From: JAHEGP01 sp963751595
Lineage (GTDB): Bacteria; Pseudomonadota; Gammaproteobacteria; Pseudomonadales; JAHEGP01
Reading direction: 5' to 3'
DNA: 64,000 nt
NCBI GenBank assembly: GCA_963751595.1
Contig: CAVVVC010000001.1
Location: 372,001 to 436,000, forward strand
Numbering within the stretch: position 1 is the stretch's first letter; each line of letters starts with the position of its first letter. Below, piece by piece: positions 26,382-34,633 of this stretch. The position numbers were made by a program, and so were the translations under genes. The notes beneath the pieces were generated by a model. That model searched no databases and was not told the origin of the DNA. It was given only the letters and a program-made list of their open reading frames with translations.

Positions 26382-28529
26382 ATGAGTGGATTCAATTACG
26401 AGAAAGATGCTGACGGTATCGTTACCATCACCATGGACATGACCGGTCCGGTCAATGCCATGAACCAGGAATACCAGGACGCCATGGCGGAGGCCGTGAC
26501 CCGGTTGAAGCAGGAAGAGGGGCTGGCGGGTGTCATCCTCGCCTCGGCCAAGAAGGTGTTCTTTGCCGGCGGCGACCTGACCATGATGGTCAAGGCCCAG
26601 CCGGGGGACGAAGCCGGCATCATGGCGATGTTAGAAACTATCAAGGCCCAGTTGCGGGACCTTGAAAAGCTGCCGGTACCGGTGGTCGCCGCCATCAACG
26701 GCGCTGCCCTGGGCGGCGGGTTCGAGATCTGCCTGGCCTGTAACCACCGCATCGCCTTCAACCACAAGTCGGTTCAGCTCGGCCTGCCCGAGGTGAGCCT
26801 GGGCCTGCTGCCCGGGGGTGGCGGTGTGGTGCGTATGGTCAATTTGCTGGGCCTGGAAGCGGCGCTGCCGTATCTCCTCGAAGGCCGCAAGGTCACCCCG
26901 GAAAAGGCGCTGAAGCAGGGAATGATCCATGACACCGTCCCCACCCTGGACGAGCTGATTCCCCGGGCCAAAGCCTTCATCCTCGCTAACAGCGACAACC
27001 CCGACGCCGCGGTTCAGCCCTGGGATCAGAAGGGGTTCAAATTGCCGGGGGGCAAGGCGGGCACACCCAAACTCGCGCAATTGCAGATGATGGCACCGAC
27101 CCTGCTGATGCAGAAAACCCGCGGCCTGTTGCCGGCGCCGGAGGCAATCCTCGACTGTGCGGTGGAAGCGGCGCGGCTGGATTTCGACACCGCGCTGCGT
27201 ATAGAGAGCCGGGGGCTGGCGAGCCTGGTGGTCACCCCGGAAGCCAAGAACATGATCAACACCTTTTTCTTCCAGCTCAACCAGGTCAACGGCGGTGCAA
27301 GTCGCCCCCGGGACGTGCCCCCAAGCCAGGTGAAAAAACTGGGGGTGTTGGGCGCCGGGATGATGGGGCAGGGCATCGCCTATGTGTCCGCAATGGCGGG
27401 CATCGAAGTCATCCTCAAGGACATCTCGGTAGAGGCGGCTGAAAAGGGCAAGGCCTATTCGGAGGGTTTGCTCGCCAAGCGGGTTGAGAAAGGAAGAATG
27501 GACGAGGCCAGGAAATCGGCGGTGCTGGACTTGATCAAGCCCAGCGCCAGGGACGAGGACCTGCAGGGCTGTGACCTGATCATCGAGGCGGTGTTCGAGA
27601 ACATCGAACTGAAGGACAAGATCACCCGGTCCACCGAGCAGTATTTGGCCGATGGCGGCGTCTGGGGATCCAACACGTCGACCCTGCCGATAACCCGCCT
27701 GGCGGAGGCCAGTGCCCGGCCCGATAATTTTATCGGTATTCACTTCTTTTCGCCGGTGGACAAAATGCCGTTGGTGGAAATCATCTGCGGCGAAAAGACC
27801 AGCGACGAAACGCTGGCGAAGGCCTTCGACTACACCCAGCAAATCCGCAAGACGCCGATCGTGGTCAACGATTCACTGGGCTTTTTTACCTCGCGCACAT
27901 TCGGTACCTTCCTCGATGAAGGGGTCAGGCTGCTGAGCGAAGGGGTGCATCCGGTGAAGATCGACAATCTCGGCAAGGCGATCGGTATGCCGGTGGGTCC
28001 CCTGGCGGTGCACGATGAGGTCAGTCTGGAGCTGACCCGCAAGGTCGGCGAAACCTTCGCTTCGATGGGCGTTGCCGACAAGTGGGGTGAGCAGGAAGCC
28101 ATGCGCTCGGTGATAGCCACCATGATCGGGGAGCACCAGCGGGGCGGCCGCTATCACGGTGGCGGGTTTTACCAGTACAACGACGACGGCTCGAAGCAGA
28201 TCTGGCCTGAACTGTTCGACCTGTATTACCAGCCCGAGGTCGAGCTTGGGGATCAGGATATCAAGGATCGGCTGCTGTTCCGCCAGGTGATTGAGACCCT
28301 CAAGTGCCTCGAGACCGGGGTGCTGCGCAGTGTTGCCGACGGCAACATCGGTTCGATCATGGGTATCGGTGCACCGATTCACACCGGCGGCTTCATCCAG
28401 TTCGTCAATACCTACGGCCTGCAGAAGTTCGCCGACCGCTGCGCTGAACTGGCGGCTCGATACGGTGAACGCTTCGAAGCGCCGGCCATCGTCGGCGAGA
28501 AAATCAAGGCCAACGAGCAGTTTGTTTAA
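26382..28529 (+). CDS. FadB/FadJ-type enoyl-CoA hydratase / 3-hydroxyacyl-CoA dehydrogenase
   Basis: Start ATG 26382 (CAGGA ~10 bases before). 715 residues, the typical size. The N-terminal crotonase domain (~1-190) has FFAGGDLTMM and AAINGAALGGGFE plus LPEVSLGLLPGGGG. The NAD-binding domain begins near 310 with KKLGVLGAGMMGQGIAYVSA, and FIGIHFFSPVDKMPLVEII is the HAD signature; two C-terminal HAD domains follow. It hydrates enoyl-CoA and oxidises the 3-hydroxyacyl-CoA with NAD+. It lies 74 bases after the thiolase gene, and the two should form a trifunctional complex. Confidence 0.93.
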   Translation: MSGFNYEKDADGIVTITMDMTGPVNAMNQEYQDAMAEAVTRLKQEEGLAGVILASAKKVFFAGGDLTMMVKAQPGDEAGIMAMLETIKAQLRDLEKLPVPVVAAINGAALGGGFEICLACNHRIAFNHKSVQLGLPEVSLGLLPGGGGVVRMVNLLGLEAALPYLLEGRKVTPEKALKQGMIHDTVPTLDELIPRAKAFILANSDNPDAAVQPWDQKGFKLPGGKAGTPKLAQLQMMAPTLLMQKTRGLLPAPEAILDCAVEAARLDFDTALRIESRGLASLVVTPEAKNMINTFFFQLNQVNGGASRPRDVPPSQVKKLGVLGAGMMGQGIAYVSAMAGIEVILKDISVEAAEKGKAYSEGLLAKRVEKGRMDEARKSAVLDLIKPSARDEDLQGCDLIIEAVFENIELKDKITRSTEQYLADGGVWGSNTSTLPITRLAEASARPDNFIGIHFFSPVDKMPLVEIICGEKTSDETLAKAFDYTQQIRKTPIVVNDSLGFFTSRTFGTFLDEGVRLLSEGVHPVKIDNLGKAIGMPVGPLAVHDEVSLELTRKVGETFASMGVADKWGEQEAMRSVIATMIGEHQRGGRYHGGGFYQYNDDGSKQIWPELFDLYYQPEVELGDQDIKDRLLFRQVIETLKCLETGVLRSVADGNIGSIMGIGAPIHTGGFIQFVNTYGLQKFADRCAELAARYGERFEAPAIVGEKIKANEQFV

Positions 28530-28547
28530 TCGATTGGAGTAAGCATC

Positions 28548-29708
28548 ATGCGACAGTTTACTGAAGAGCAGCAGATGTTCCGGGAGGCCTACAGGCGCTT
28601 TCTGGAGCAGGAGCTTGCACCCAGTGTACCGCAGTGGGAAGAGCAGGGGATTGTTGATCGCGGGGCATACAAAAAAGCCGGTGATCACGGATTTCTGATG
28701 ATCTGGCCGGACGAGCAATACGGCGGTCTGGGTGACCGCGATTTTCGCTATGAACAGATCATCATGGAGGAAACCTGCCGGGCCAACTGTGGGGCATTTT
28801 TCAATACCCTGCACAGCCGCCTGGTGGGGCCCTATATCGACAACTTCGGTACCGAGGAACAGAAGCAGCGCTTTTTACCGGGCTGTGTCAGTGGCGAGAC
28901 GATCCTCGCGGTGGCAATGACCGAGCCGGATGCCGGCAGCGACCTGTCGGGCATGCGTTCCACCCTGAAGGAGGCGGGTGATCATTACATCCTCAATGGC
29001 TCCAAAACCTACATCTCCAACGGTATCAACGCCGACCTGGTTATCGTGGCCGCCAAGACCGATCCGGATAACAACCCCCATGCAATGGCGCTGTGCCTCG
29101 TTGAGCGAGGCATGGACGGCTTCGAACGGGGTCGCAACCTGGAGAAGATGGGCATGAAGGCCCAGGATACCGCCGAGCTGTTTTTCAATAACGTCAAGAT
29201 ACCCAGGGAGAACATTCTCGGCGAGCCGGGCAAGGGCTTTATCTACCTGATGGAGGGCCTGGCCGAGGAGCGCCTGATCGCGGCGGTGCAAATGATTGCC
29301 AATGCCCGCAAGGCCTTCGATATTACCCGCCAGTTCGTGATGGAGCGCAAGGTGTTCGGCAAGCCCCTGGCGCATATGCAGAACACCCAGTTCACGATGG
29401 CTGAGATGGATGCGGAAATCGAAATCCTGCAGTGCTTTGTCGATGTCTGCGTCGAGCAGCATAACGCCGGTCAGCTCACGGTCAACAGGGCGGCCAAGGC
29501 CAAGCTCCAGGCCAGTGAGATCGAATGGCGAATGCTCGACCTGGGAGTGCAGCTCCATGGCGGCGCCGGCTATATGAAGGAGTACCCCATCTGTACCATG
29601 TTCACCGATGCCAGGATCAATCGCATTCTGGCCGGGAGCAGCGAGATCATGAAGCTGATCATCGGTCGTGACGCGTTTTCGGATAAATACATCAGTTTGT
29701 TTGACTAG
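28548..29708 (+). CDS. Acyl-CoA dehydrogenase
   Basis: 386 residues. Family blocks AMTEPDAGSDLSGM and SKTYISNG (FAD/substrate binding), RKVFGKPLAHMQ, and the C-terminal LHGGAGYMKEYP-RDARI-type segment with IMKLIIGRD are visible. A Glu-bearing C-terminal region is as in short/medium-chain members. It makes the first double bond in acyl-CoA beta-oxidation, passing electrons to ETF. It starts 18 bases after the FadB-like gene and has an in-operon position consistent with one dedicated pathway. Confidence 0.92.
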   Translation: MRQFTEEQQMFREAYRRFLEQELAPSVPQWEEQGIVDRGAYKKAGDHGFLMIWPDEQYGGLGDRDFRYEQIIMEETCRANCGAFFNTLHSRLVGPYIDNFGTEEQKQRFLPGCVSGETILAVAMTEPDAGSDLSGMRSTLKEAGDHYILNGSKTYISNGINADLVIVAAKTDPDNNPHAMALCLVERGMDGFERGRNLEKMGMKAQDTAELFFNNVKIPRENILGEPGKGFIYLMEGLAEERLIAAVQMIANARKAFDITRQFVMERKVFGKPLAHMQNTQFTMAEMDAEIEILQCFVDVCVEQHNAGQLTVNRAAKAKLQASEIEWRMLDLGVQLHGGAGYMKEYPICTMFTDARINRILAGSSEIMKLIIGRDAFSDKYISLFD

Positions 29709-29726
29709 AGACGAGGAGGATAGGCA

Positions 29727-30497
29727 ATGGATATTCAAGGTAAGGTGGCGGTTATAACCGGAGGTGCATCGGGATTGGGTGAGGCCACCCTGCGGCGCTA
29801 TGTAGCCAACGGAGCGCGGGCGGCAATTTTCGATATGAACGACGCCCGTGGCAAGTCTCTGGCGGAGGAACTCGGTGACGGGGTCATCTACCAGAATGTC
29901 AATGTGGCGGATGAAGCCGCGGTACAGGCGGCTATCGAAGCGACCGTGGCAGCCTTTGGGGCGATCCATATTTGCAACAATTTCGCCGGCATCGCCAATG
30001 CCCGCAAAACCGTCAGCAAGGGCGAGGCCTTTCCACTGGATGATTTCAAGCGGGTGATCGACGTCAACCTGGTGGGCAGTTTCAACGTGTTGCGACTGGT
30101 CGCCCTGCAAATGTCGAAGCAGGATCCGATCAACGAGGACGGTGGCCGCGGGGTGATTATCAATACCGCTTCCATTGCCGCTTACGAGGGCCAGATTGGC
30201 CAGGCGGCCTACAGCGCCTCCAAGGGCGGGATCGTCGGAATGACGCTGCCCATCGCCCGGGACCTCTCGACCCTGGGTATTCGGGTCAACACCATCGTGC
30301 CGGGCCTGATCCACACACCGTTGTTCGATGCCTTGCCGCCGGATGCAATTCAGAGCCTGTCGAAGAGTGTATTGTATCCCCAGCGCCTGGGGCGCCCGGA
30401 GGAGATTGCCCACCTGTCCCAGTACATCGTCGAGAACGATTACACCAACGGCGAGTGCATTCGCATGGACGGTGGCATTCGGATGCAACCCCGCTAG
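29727..30497 (+). CDS. Short-chain dehydrogenase (HSD10-like 3-hydroxyacyl-CoA dehydrogenase)
   Basis: 256 residues. TGGASGLGEAT near residue 12 is the nucleotide-binding motif, NFAGIA replaces NNAG, and YSASKGG supplies the active-site Tyr and Lys. The GxxPxARDLS and PQRLGRPEEIAHL ends match type II 3-hydroxyacyl-CoA dehydrogenases (HSD10-like), which act on branched or steroid-derived acyl-CoAs. It starts 18 bases after the acyl-CoA dehydrogenase, with AGGAGGATAGG upstream. A second hydroxyacyl-CoA dehydrogenase beside a FadB protein suggests a special substrate class. Confidence 0.88.
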   Translation: MDIQGKVAVITGGASGLGEATLRRYVANGARAAIFDMNDARGKSLAEELGDGVIYQNVNVADEAAVQAAIEATVAAFGAIHICNNFAGIANARKTVSKGEAFPLDDFKRVIDVNLVGSFNVLRLVALQMSKQDPINEDGGRGVIINTASIAAYEGQIGQAAYSASKGGIVGMTLPIARDLSTLGIRVNTIVPGLIHTPLFDALPPDAIQSLSKSVLYPQRLGRPEEIAHLSQYIVENDYTNGECIRMDGGIRMQPR

Positions 30498-30588
30498 CGA
30501 CCTCGGGTTGCCATTTTTAACCTGGCCTGGTGCTGGCATAGATCTTTTGCACCAGGCCGCGCGGCACTGATCGGATTGGGAGTTGACT

Positions 30589-31725
30589 ATGGGACCCCTG
30601 GCGGGCGTCAAAGTGATAGAAATGCGGGGCATAGGGCCGGGACCCTACGCGGGCATGCTGTTGGCCGATATGGGGGCGGAGGTCATCGTGGTGGACCGCT
30701 CCTCCAGCGCCCAGGGCATCGCCATGCCCTCGCGGCATGACATCAACTCCCGGGGCAAGAAATCCATAGCCCTCGACCTGAAGACGCCGGCGGGTCTCGC
30801 GGCGCTCATGAAACTGGTGGACCAGGCCGATGTCCTGTTCGAAGGTTACCGTCCCGGGGTTGCCGAAAAGCTGGGCTTCGGCCCCGATGTCTGCCTGCAG
30901 CGTAATCCTGGCCTGGTCTACGGACGCATGACCGGCTGGGGGCAAACCGGACCGCTGGCGAAGGCGGCGGGGCACGATATCAACTACATAGCCTTGACCG
31001 GAGCGTTGGCGGCGATCGGTGGGTCGGACAAGCCGGTGCCCCCGCTCAACCTGGTGGGTGACTATGCCGGTGGCAGCCTGTTCCTGGTCATGGGTATTCT
31101 GGCTGCACTGTTCGAACGGCAGGGCTCGGGCAAGGGGCAGGTGATCGACGCGGCGATTGTCGATGGCTCGGCGAGCCTGATGAGCATTTTTTATACTCTT
31201 AACAACCTCGGTCTCTGGTCGACCCGGCGGGGCGCCAACATGCTCGACGGCGCAGCGCATTTTTATGACAGCTACGAGACCAGTGACGGCAAGTTCATTT
31301 CGATTGGCTCCATAGAACCCCAGTTTTACGCACTGCTGCTGGAGAAAGCCTGCCTCGACCCCGAGGTGTTCAAGGAGCAGGGGGATATGGCCCGGTGGCC
31401 GGAATTGAAACAACGCCTGGTGGAGATTTTCAAGACCCGGACCCGGGATGAATGGTGTCAACTGATGGAGGGTACCGACGTCTGCTTCGCACCGGTGCTG
31501 GACTTCAAGGAAGCGCCCGAGCACCCCCACAACGCAGCACGCTCCACCTATGTCGAAATCGAAGGGCTGGAGCAGCCGGCACCTGCGCCGCGCTTCAGCC
31601 GCAGTGTTTGCGCCACCCCGACGCCACCGGTGGCCGAGGGTTCAAATACCGAGCAGGTGCTGGAAGACTGGGGTTTCAGCGAGGACGACATCACACAATT
31701 GAGGGGCGCCGGCGCCCTCAGCTAG
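30589..31725 (+). CDS. CaiB/BaiF family CoA transferase, alpha-methylacyl-CoA racemase-like
   Basis: 378 residues from ATG 30589 (TTGGGAG upstream). GIGPGPYAGMLLADMGAEVI at the start, MTGWGQTGPLA, GHDINYIALTGAL with the catalytic His, and GDYAGGSLFLVMG with the catalytic Asp are the AMACR signatures. AMACR interconverts (2R)- and (2S)-methylacyl-CoA so that methyl-branched acids can enter beta-oxidation. Its place in the operon argues that the pathway handles 2-methyl-branched or isoprenoid/sterol side-chain acids (inference). The next gene follows after 55 bases. Confidence 0.88.
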   Translation: MGPLAGVKVIEMRGIGPGPYAGMLLADMGAEVIVVDRSSSAQGIAMPSRHDINSRGKKSIALDLKTPAGLAALMKLVDQADVLFEGYRPGVAEKLGFGPDVCLQRNPGLVYGRMTGWGQTGPLAKAAGHDINYIALTGALAAIGGSDKPVPPLNLVGDYAGGSLFLVMGILAALFERQGSGKGQVIDAAIVDGSASLMSIFYTLNNLGLWSTRRGANMLDGAAHFYDSYETSDGKFISIGSIEPQFYALLLEKACLDPEVFKEQGDMARWPELKQRLVEIFKTRTRDEWCQLMEGTDVCFAPVLDFKEAPEHPHNAARSTYVEIEGLEQPAPAPRFSRSVCATPTPPVAEGSNTEQVLEDWGFSEDDITQLRGAGALS

Positions 31726-31780
31726 CTCCGGCGGCCAGTGACAATAGAACCAACAGAACGAGGCACTGAAGGGGGCCGCC

Positions 31781-32566
31781 ATGTCTGCCGATGAAACCGT
31801 CAGCTACCAGGTTGAAAACCGGGTCGCCACTATCCTCCTGAACCGACCCGGGGCCCTGAACGCGGTCAACGAGGTAATGCGCAGGGAGCTGCTGGCAGCG
31901 GTCGACAGGGCTAACGCCGACAGCGACGTGCGGGTGATCGTGCTGGGCGGGCGTGGCCGGGCCTTTTGCGCCGGTGCGGATCTCACCGAAGATTATCGGC
32001 CCCGCTACGACAGTGTCGACCAGCAGATCAAGGAGTCCTACAAGCCGGTACTGCTGGCGCTGTACCACTCCGAGAAGATCACCCTGTCTTCGGTTCGTGG
32101 TGCGGCTGCCGGAGCCGGGAGTGCTCTGGCCATGGTCTGCGACCTGACCATCATGGCGAACACCGCCTATATCTACCAGGCCTTTGCCGCGATTGCCCTG
32201 GTGCCGGATTGTGGGGCAAGCTGGCATCTGGTGCATCAGCTGGGGCGCAAGCGAGCGTTCCAGGTCATGCTAGAGGCCGAAAAATTGTCAGCCAGCGATT
32301 GTATCGACCTGGGGCTCGCCAACCGGGTGGTCGCGGACGAAGAGCTCGACAGTGCAACCCGCGCCTGGGCTGAAAAACTAACGGCCTGCGCTCCACTGGC
32401 CCAGCGACATCTCAAGCAATTGGTGAGACGGGCTCCCCTCAACACGCTGGAGCAAAGCATCGACCAGGAAGCGGATCTGCAGAACGACTGTATTGCCAGT
32501 GCCGATTTTGCCGAGGGAACCGCGGCCTTTTTCGAAGGGCGCAAGGCCGTTTTTACGGGCCAGTAA
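31781..32566 (+). CDS. Enoyl-CoA hydratase/isomerase
   Basis: 261 residues. Crotonase features are RVATILLNRPGALNAVN, RAFCAGADLTEDY, RGAAAGAGSALAMVCDL (oxyanion hole) and ALVPDCGASWHLVHQLG. The last block resembles PaaG-like members, in which one of the two catalytic glutamates is replaced, so isomerase activity is possible. It is the final gene of the beta-oxidation operon, 55 bases after the racemase-like gene. Start ATG 31781 follows AAGGGGG. Confidence 0.9.
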   Translation: MSADETVSYQVENRVATILLNRPGALNAVNEVMRRELLAAVDRANADSDVRVIVLGGRGRAFCAGADLTEDYRPRYDSVDQQIKESYKPVLLALYHSEKITLSSVRGAAAGAGSALAMVCDLTIMANTAYIYQAFAAIALVPDCGASWHLVHQLGRKRAFQVMLEAEKLSASDCIDLGLANRVVADEELDSATRAWAEKLTACAPLAQRHLKQLVRRAPLNTLEQSIDQEADLQNDCIASADFAEGTAAFFEGRKAVFTGQ

Positions 32567-32663
32567 GCGTCCAGCGCTCCCCCAGGCCCAACCCGCGGTT
32601 TCGATCGCCCGTAACTCGTCAGGCTCAAGCCGACGAACAGACTGTCACCAGGAGTGGATCTCG

Positions 32664-33323
32664 ATGTCGGCACTGATACTTCTATTTTTCCCTCGCTGCC
32701 GGGGCCTTGCCGCCGCTCTGCTGTGGATGGCCGCAATCAGCCCGGGCTTGTTTCCGTTGGCACTCGCCCAAACCCCGGCGGGTGCTGTCGAGTCGGCCGC
32801 TGAAAACGATTCCAGCCGTTCGCCGTGGGATGCGCTGCAAGCGCCGGAGGATGCCCTCTACGTGGTGTTGCTGCGCCATGCGCTGGCGCCGGGGGTGGGT
32901 GATCCGGCGAACTTTACGCTGACGGATTGCGGCACCCAGCGGAATCTGTCCGCCGAAGGTGAGGCCCAGGCACGACAGATCGGTGAGGCGTTTCGCCAGC
33001 GGGGGGTCGTAGTTCGAGCGCTGCTCAGCAGCCAGTGGTGTCGCTGCCTGGAAACCGCTGCACTGATGGGGGTCGGCGATGTGACCCCATTCCCGCTGCT
33101 CAACTCCTTTTTTCGTGAGCGCGACAAAGCGCCGGCCCAAACCGCTCAGCTCAGGCAATACCTGCAGTCCGAGGCGGATGCTCCCGGCGTAATCGTCATG
33201 GTGACGCATCAGGTCAATATAACGGCGTTGACCGGCATTGTGCCCCGCTCGGGTCAGGCCGTGGTGCTGAGGCTCGACGCGGGGGGGCTCGAGCAGGTGG
33301 GTACGCTCAGCCCAGCCGGTTGA
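32664..33323 (+). CDS. Exported histidine phosphatase (SixA/phosphoglycerate mutase-like)
   Basis: 219 residues from ATG 32664 (AGGAG 10 bases upstream). A signal peptide (~1-35) is followed by the histidine phosphatase core: LLRHALAPG (catalytic RH), RNLSAEGEAQAR, SQWCRCLETA and VTHQVNITAL with the second His. Most members are phosphohydrolases, and exported ones often dephosphorylate small compounds or lipids. It follows the beta-oxidation operon by 97 bases on the same strand. Confidence 0.85.
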   Translation: MSALILLFFPRCRGLAAALLWMAAISPGLFPLALAQTPAGAVESAAENDSSRSPWDALQAPEDALYVVLLRHALAPGVGDPANFTLTDCGTQRNLSAEGEAQARQIGEAFRQRGVVVRALLSSQWCRCLETAALMGVGDVTPFPLLNSFFRERDKAPAQTAQLRQYLQSEADAPGVIVMVTHQVNITALTGIVPRSGQAVVLRLDAGGLEQVGTLSPAG

Positions 33324-33509
33324 AAGGGGTGGCGGCCGCCCCAGGCGCTTTCTGTAACGCAGATTTCGGTGCTACTGACAAAGTGTCCGGCGGGGCAACC
33401 AGGGCCCCCTCGTTGCCTGTTCACTTTGCAGCGACTCGTGCTGGTAGGCGCGGCCCGCGGCGCGTATATTGAGCCAAATCGGGCGTAGCGGAGGCAGCAA
33501 GGAGTGACA

Positions 33510-34388
33510 GTGAAGCCACGGGGGATAAGACTGGAGTCCCTACCCAATGTGGGGCTGACCCTGGCGCAGGCGGTCACCACGCGCAAGAAAAAGCAGCGTC
33601 AACCGGCATCATCGCCCCTCGCCATCGTTGTCAGCTCGGTGCGTGTTAACCCGAGGAGGCTGGCAAAATACCAGTCGGTCTGTGGTTTCCCGGAGACTGA
33701 CGATGTGCCCCTGACCTATCCCCATGTCATGGCCTTTGGGCTTCACCTCCAGTTGATGATCCAGCCCGAGTTTCCCTTTTCTCCTGTGGGCGCGGTGCAT
33801 ATAAAAAACCGCATTCGCCAGCAGCGAAAAATCGGTATCGATGAAGTCATGGAAATGACAGTCCGCCTGGGAGAGACCGAGCGGGTTGCAAAGGGCCATG
33901 AGGTGAGCTTTTCCACCGAGGTAAGAATTGGCGGCGAGCTGGTCTGGGATGACGTCAGCGTCATGCTGGTACTCGGTGGCGGGACCGGGGTCAAAGAGGA
34001 GAAGGACGCTGCACAGCCAGCTGAGTTTACCGAAGCCGTGACATGGCATCTGGCTGCCAACAAAAGCCGCCAGTACGCCCTGGTTTCGGGTGATTTAAAT
34101 CCCATTCACCTGTACCCTTTGACCGCAAAAGCCATGGGTTTCAAGCGCCATATCATGCACGGCATGTGGAGCAAGAGTCGCGCCCTCGCCCAGTTGCAGC
34201 CCCAGGACGGCCCCTGGCCTGTGAGCATTGATGTCGCTTTCAAGCTGCCCGTTTTTCTGCCGGCGACGGTTACGCTGCTGAGCCAGAGCGACGCCGACGG
34301 CAGCCGGTTCGAAATACGGGACGAAAAGGGCGAAAAGCCCCATCTGGTGGGCCAACTACGTATGGGCAAGGCCGTGGAACAGAGCTGA
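33510..34388 (+). CDS. MaoC-like hot-dog dehydratase
   Basis: 292 residues from GTG 33510; GTG 33504 is an alternative with poorer ribosome-site spacing (AAGGAG at 33499). A MaoC dehydratase motif with the catalytic Asp and His is clear: SGDLNPIHLYPLTAKAMGF and HIMHGMW. An N-terminal hot-dog-like half (~40-170, FSPVGAVHIKN) gives the double-hot-dog architecture. It likely hydrates enoyl-CoA or dehydrates 3-hydroxyacyl-CoA; substrate unknown. It stands alone but close to fatty acid genes. Confidence 0.87.
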   Translation: MKPRGIRLESLPNVGLTLAQAVTTRKKKQRQPASSPLAIVVSSVRVNPRRLAKYQSVCGFPETDDVPLTYPHVMAFGLHLQLMIQPEFPFSPVGAVHIKNRIRQQRKIGIDEVMEMTVRLGETERVAKGHEVSFSTEVRIGGELVWDDVSVMLVLGGGTGVKEEKDAAQPAEFTEAVTWHLAANKSRQYALVSGDLNPIHLYPLTAKAMGFKRHIMHGMWSKSRALAQLQPQDGPWPVSIDVAFKLPVFLPATVTLLSQSDADGSRFEIRDEKGEKPHLVGQLRMGKAVEQS

Positions 34389-34633
34389 GCTGATTCCCGG
34401 GGGTAAAGGGGCTTGATTTGCACAGTAGGGGTCCCAGCCGGTAAAGTGTGGCGCGGTGGCGACAGCTTGGCAGTTGGCACTACCGGGCGCTGAAAAAAAG
34501 CGACCGTATTTGTAGCGGGCGCCCTGGAATACGGATAAAGACAAAGCCTGGTAGGTGGGTCAGCCTGTGTTACCGGCCGGCTTTAGATTTCGGGGCGCTG
34601 TGCGAAAAACTAATAAAAATAAAGGAGTTAACA

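Noticed and set aside
34560..34633. Phosphate-box-like site before the Na/Pi transporter
   Set aside because: CTGTGCGAAAAACTAATAA only loosely resembles the PhoB repeat; too many mismatches in both half-sites.
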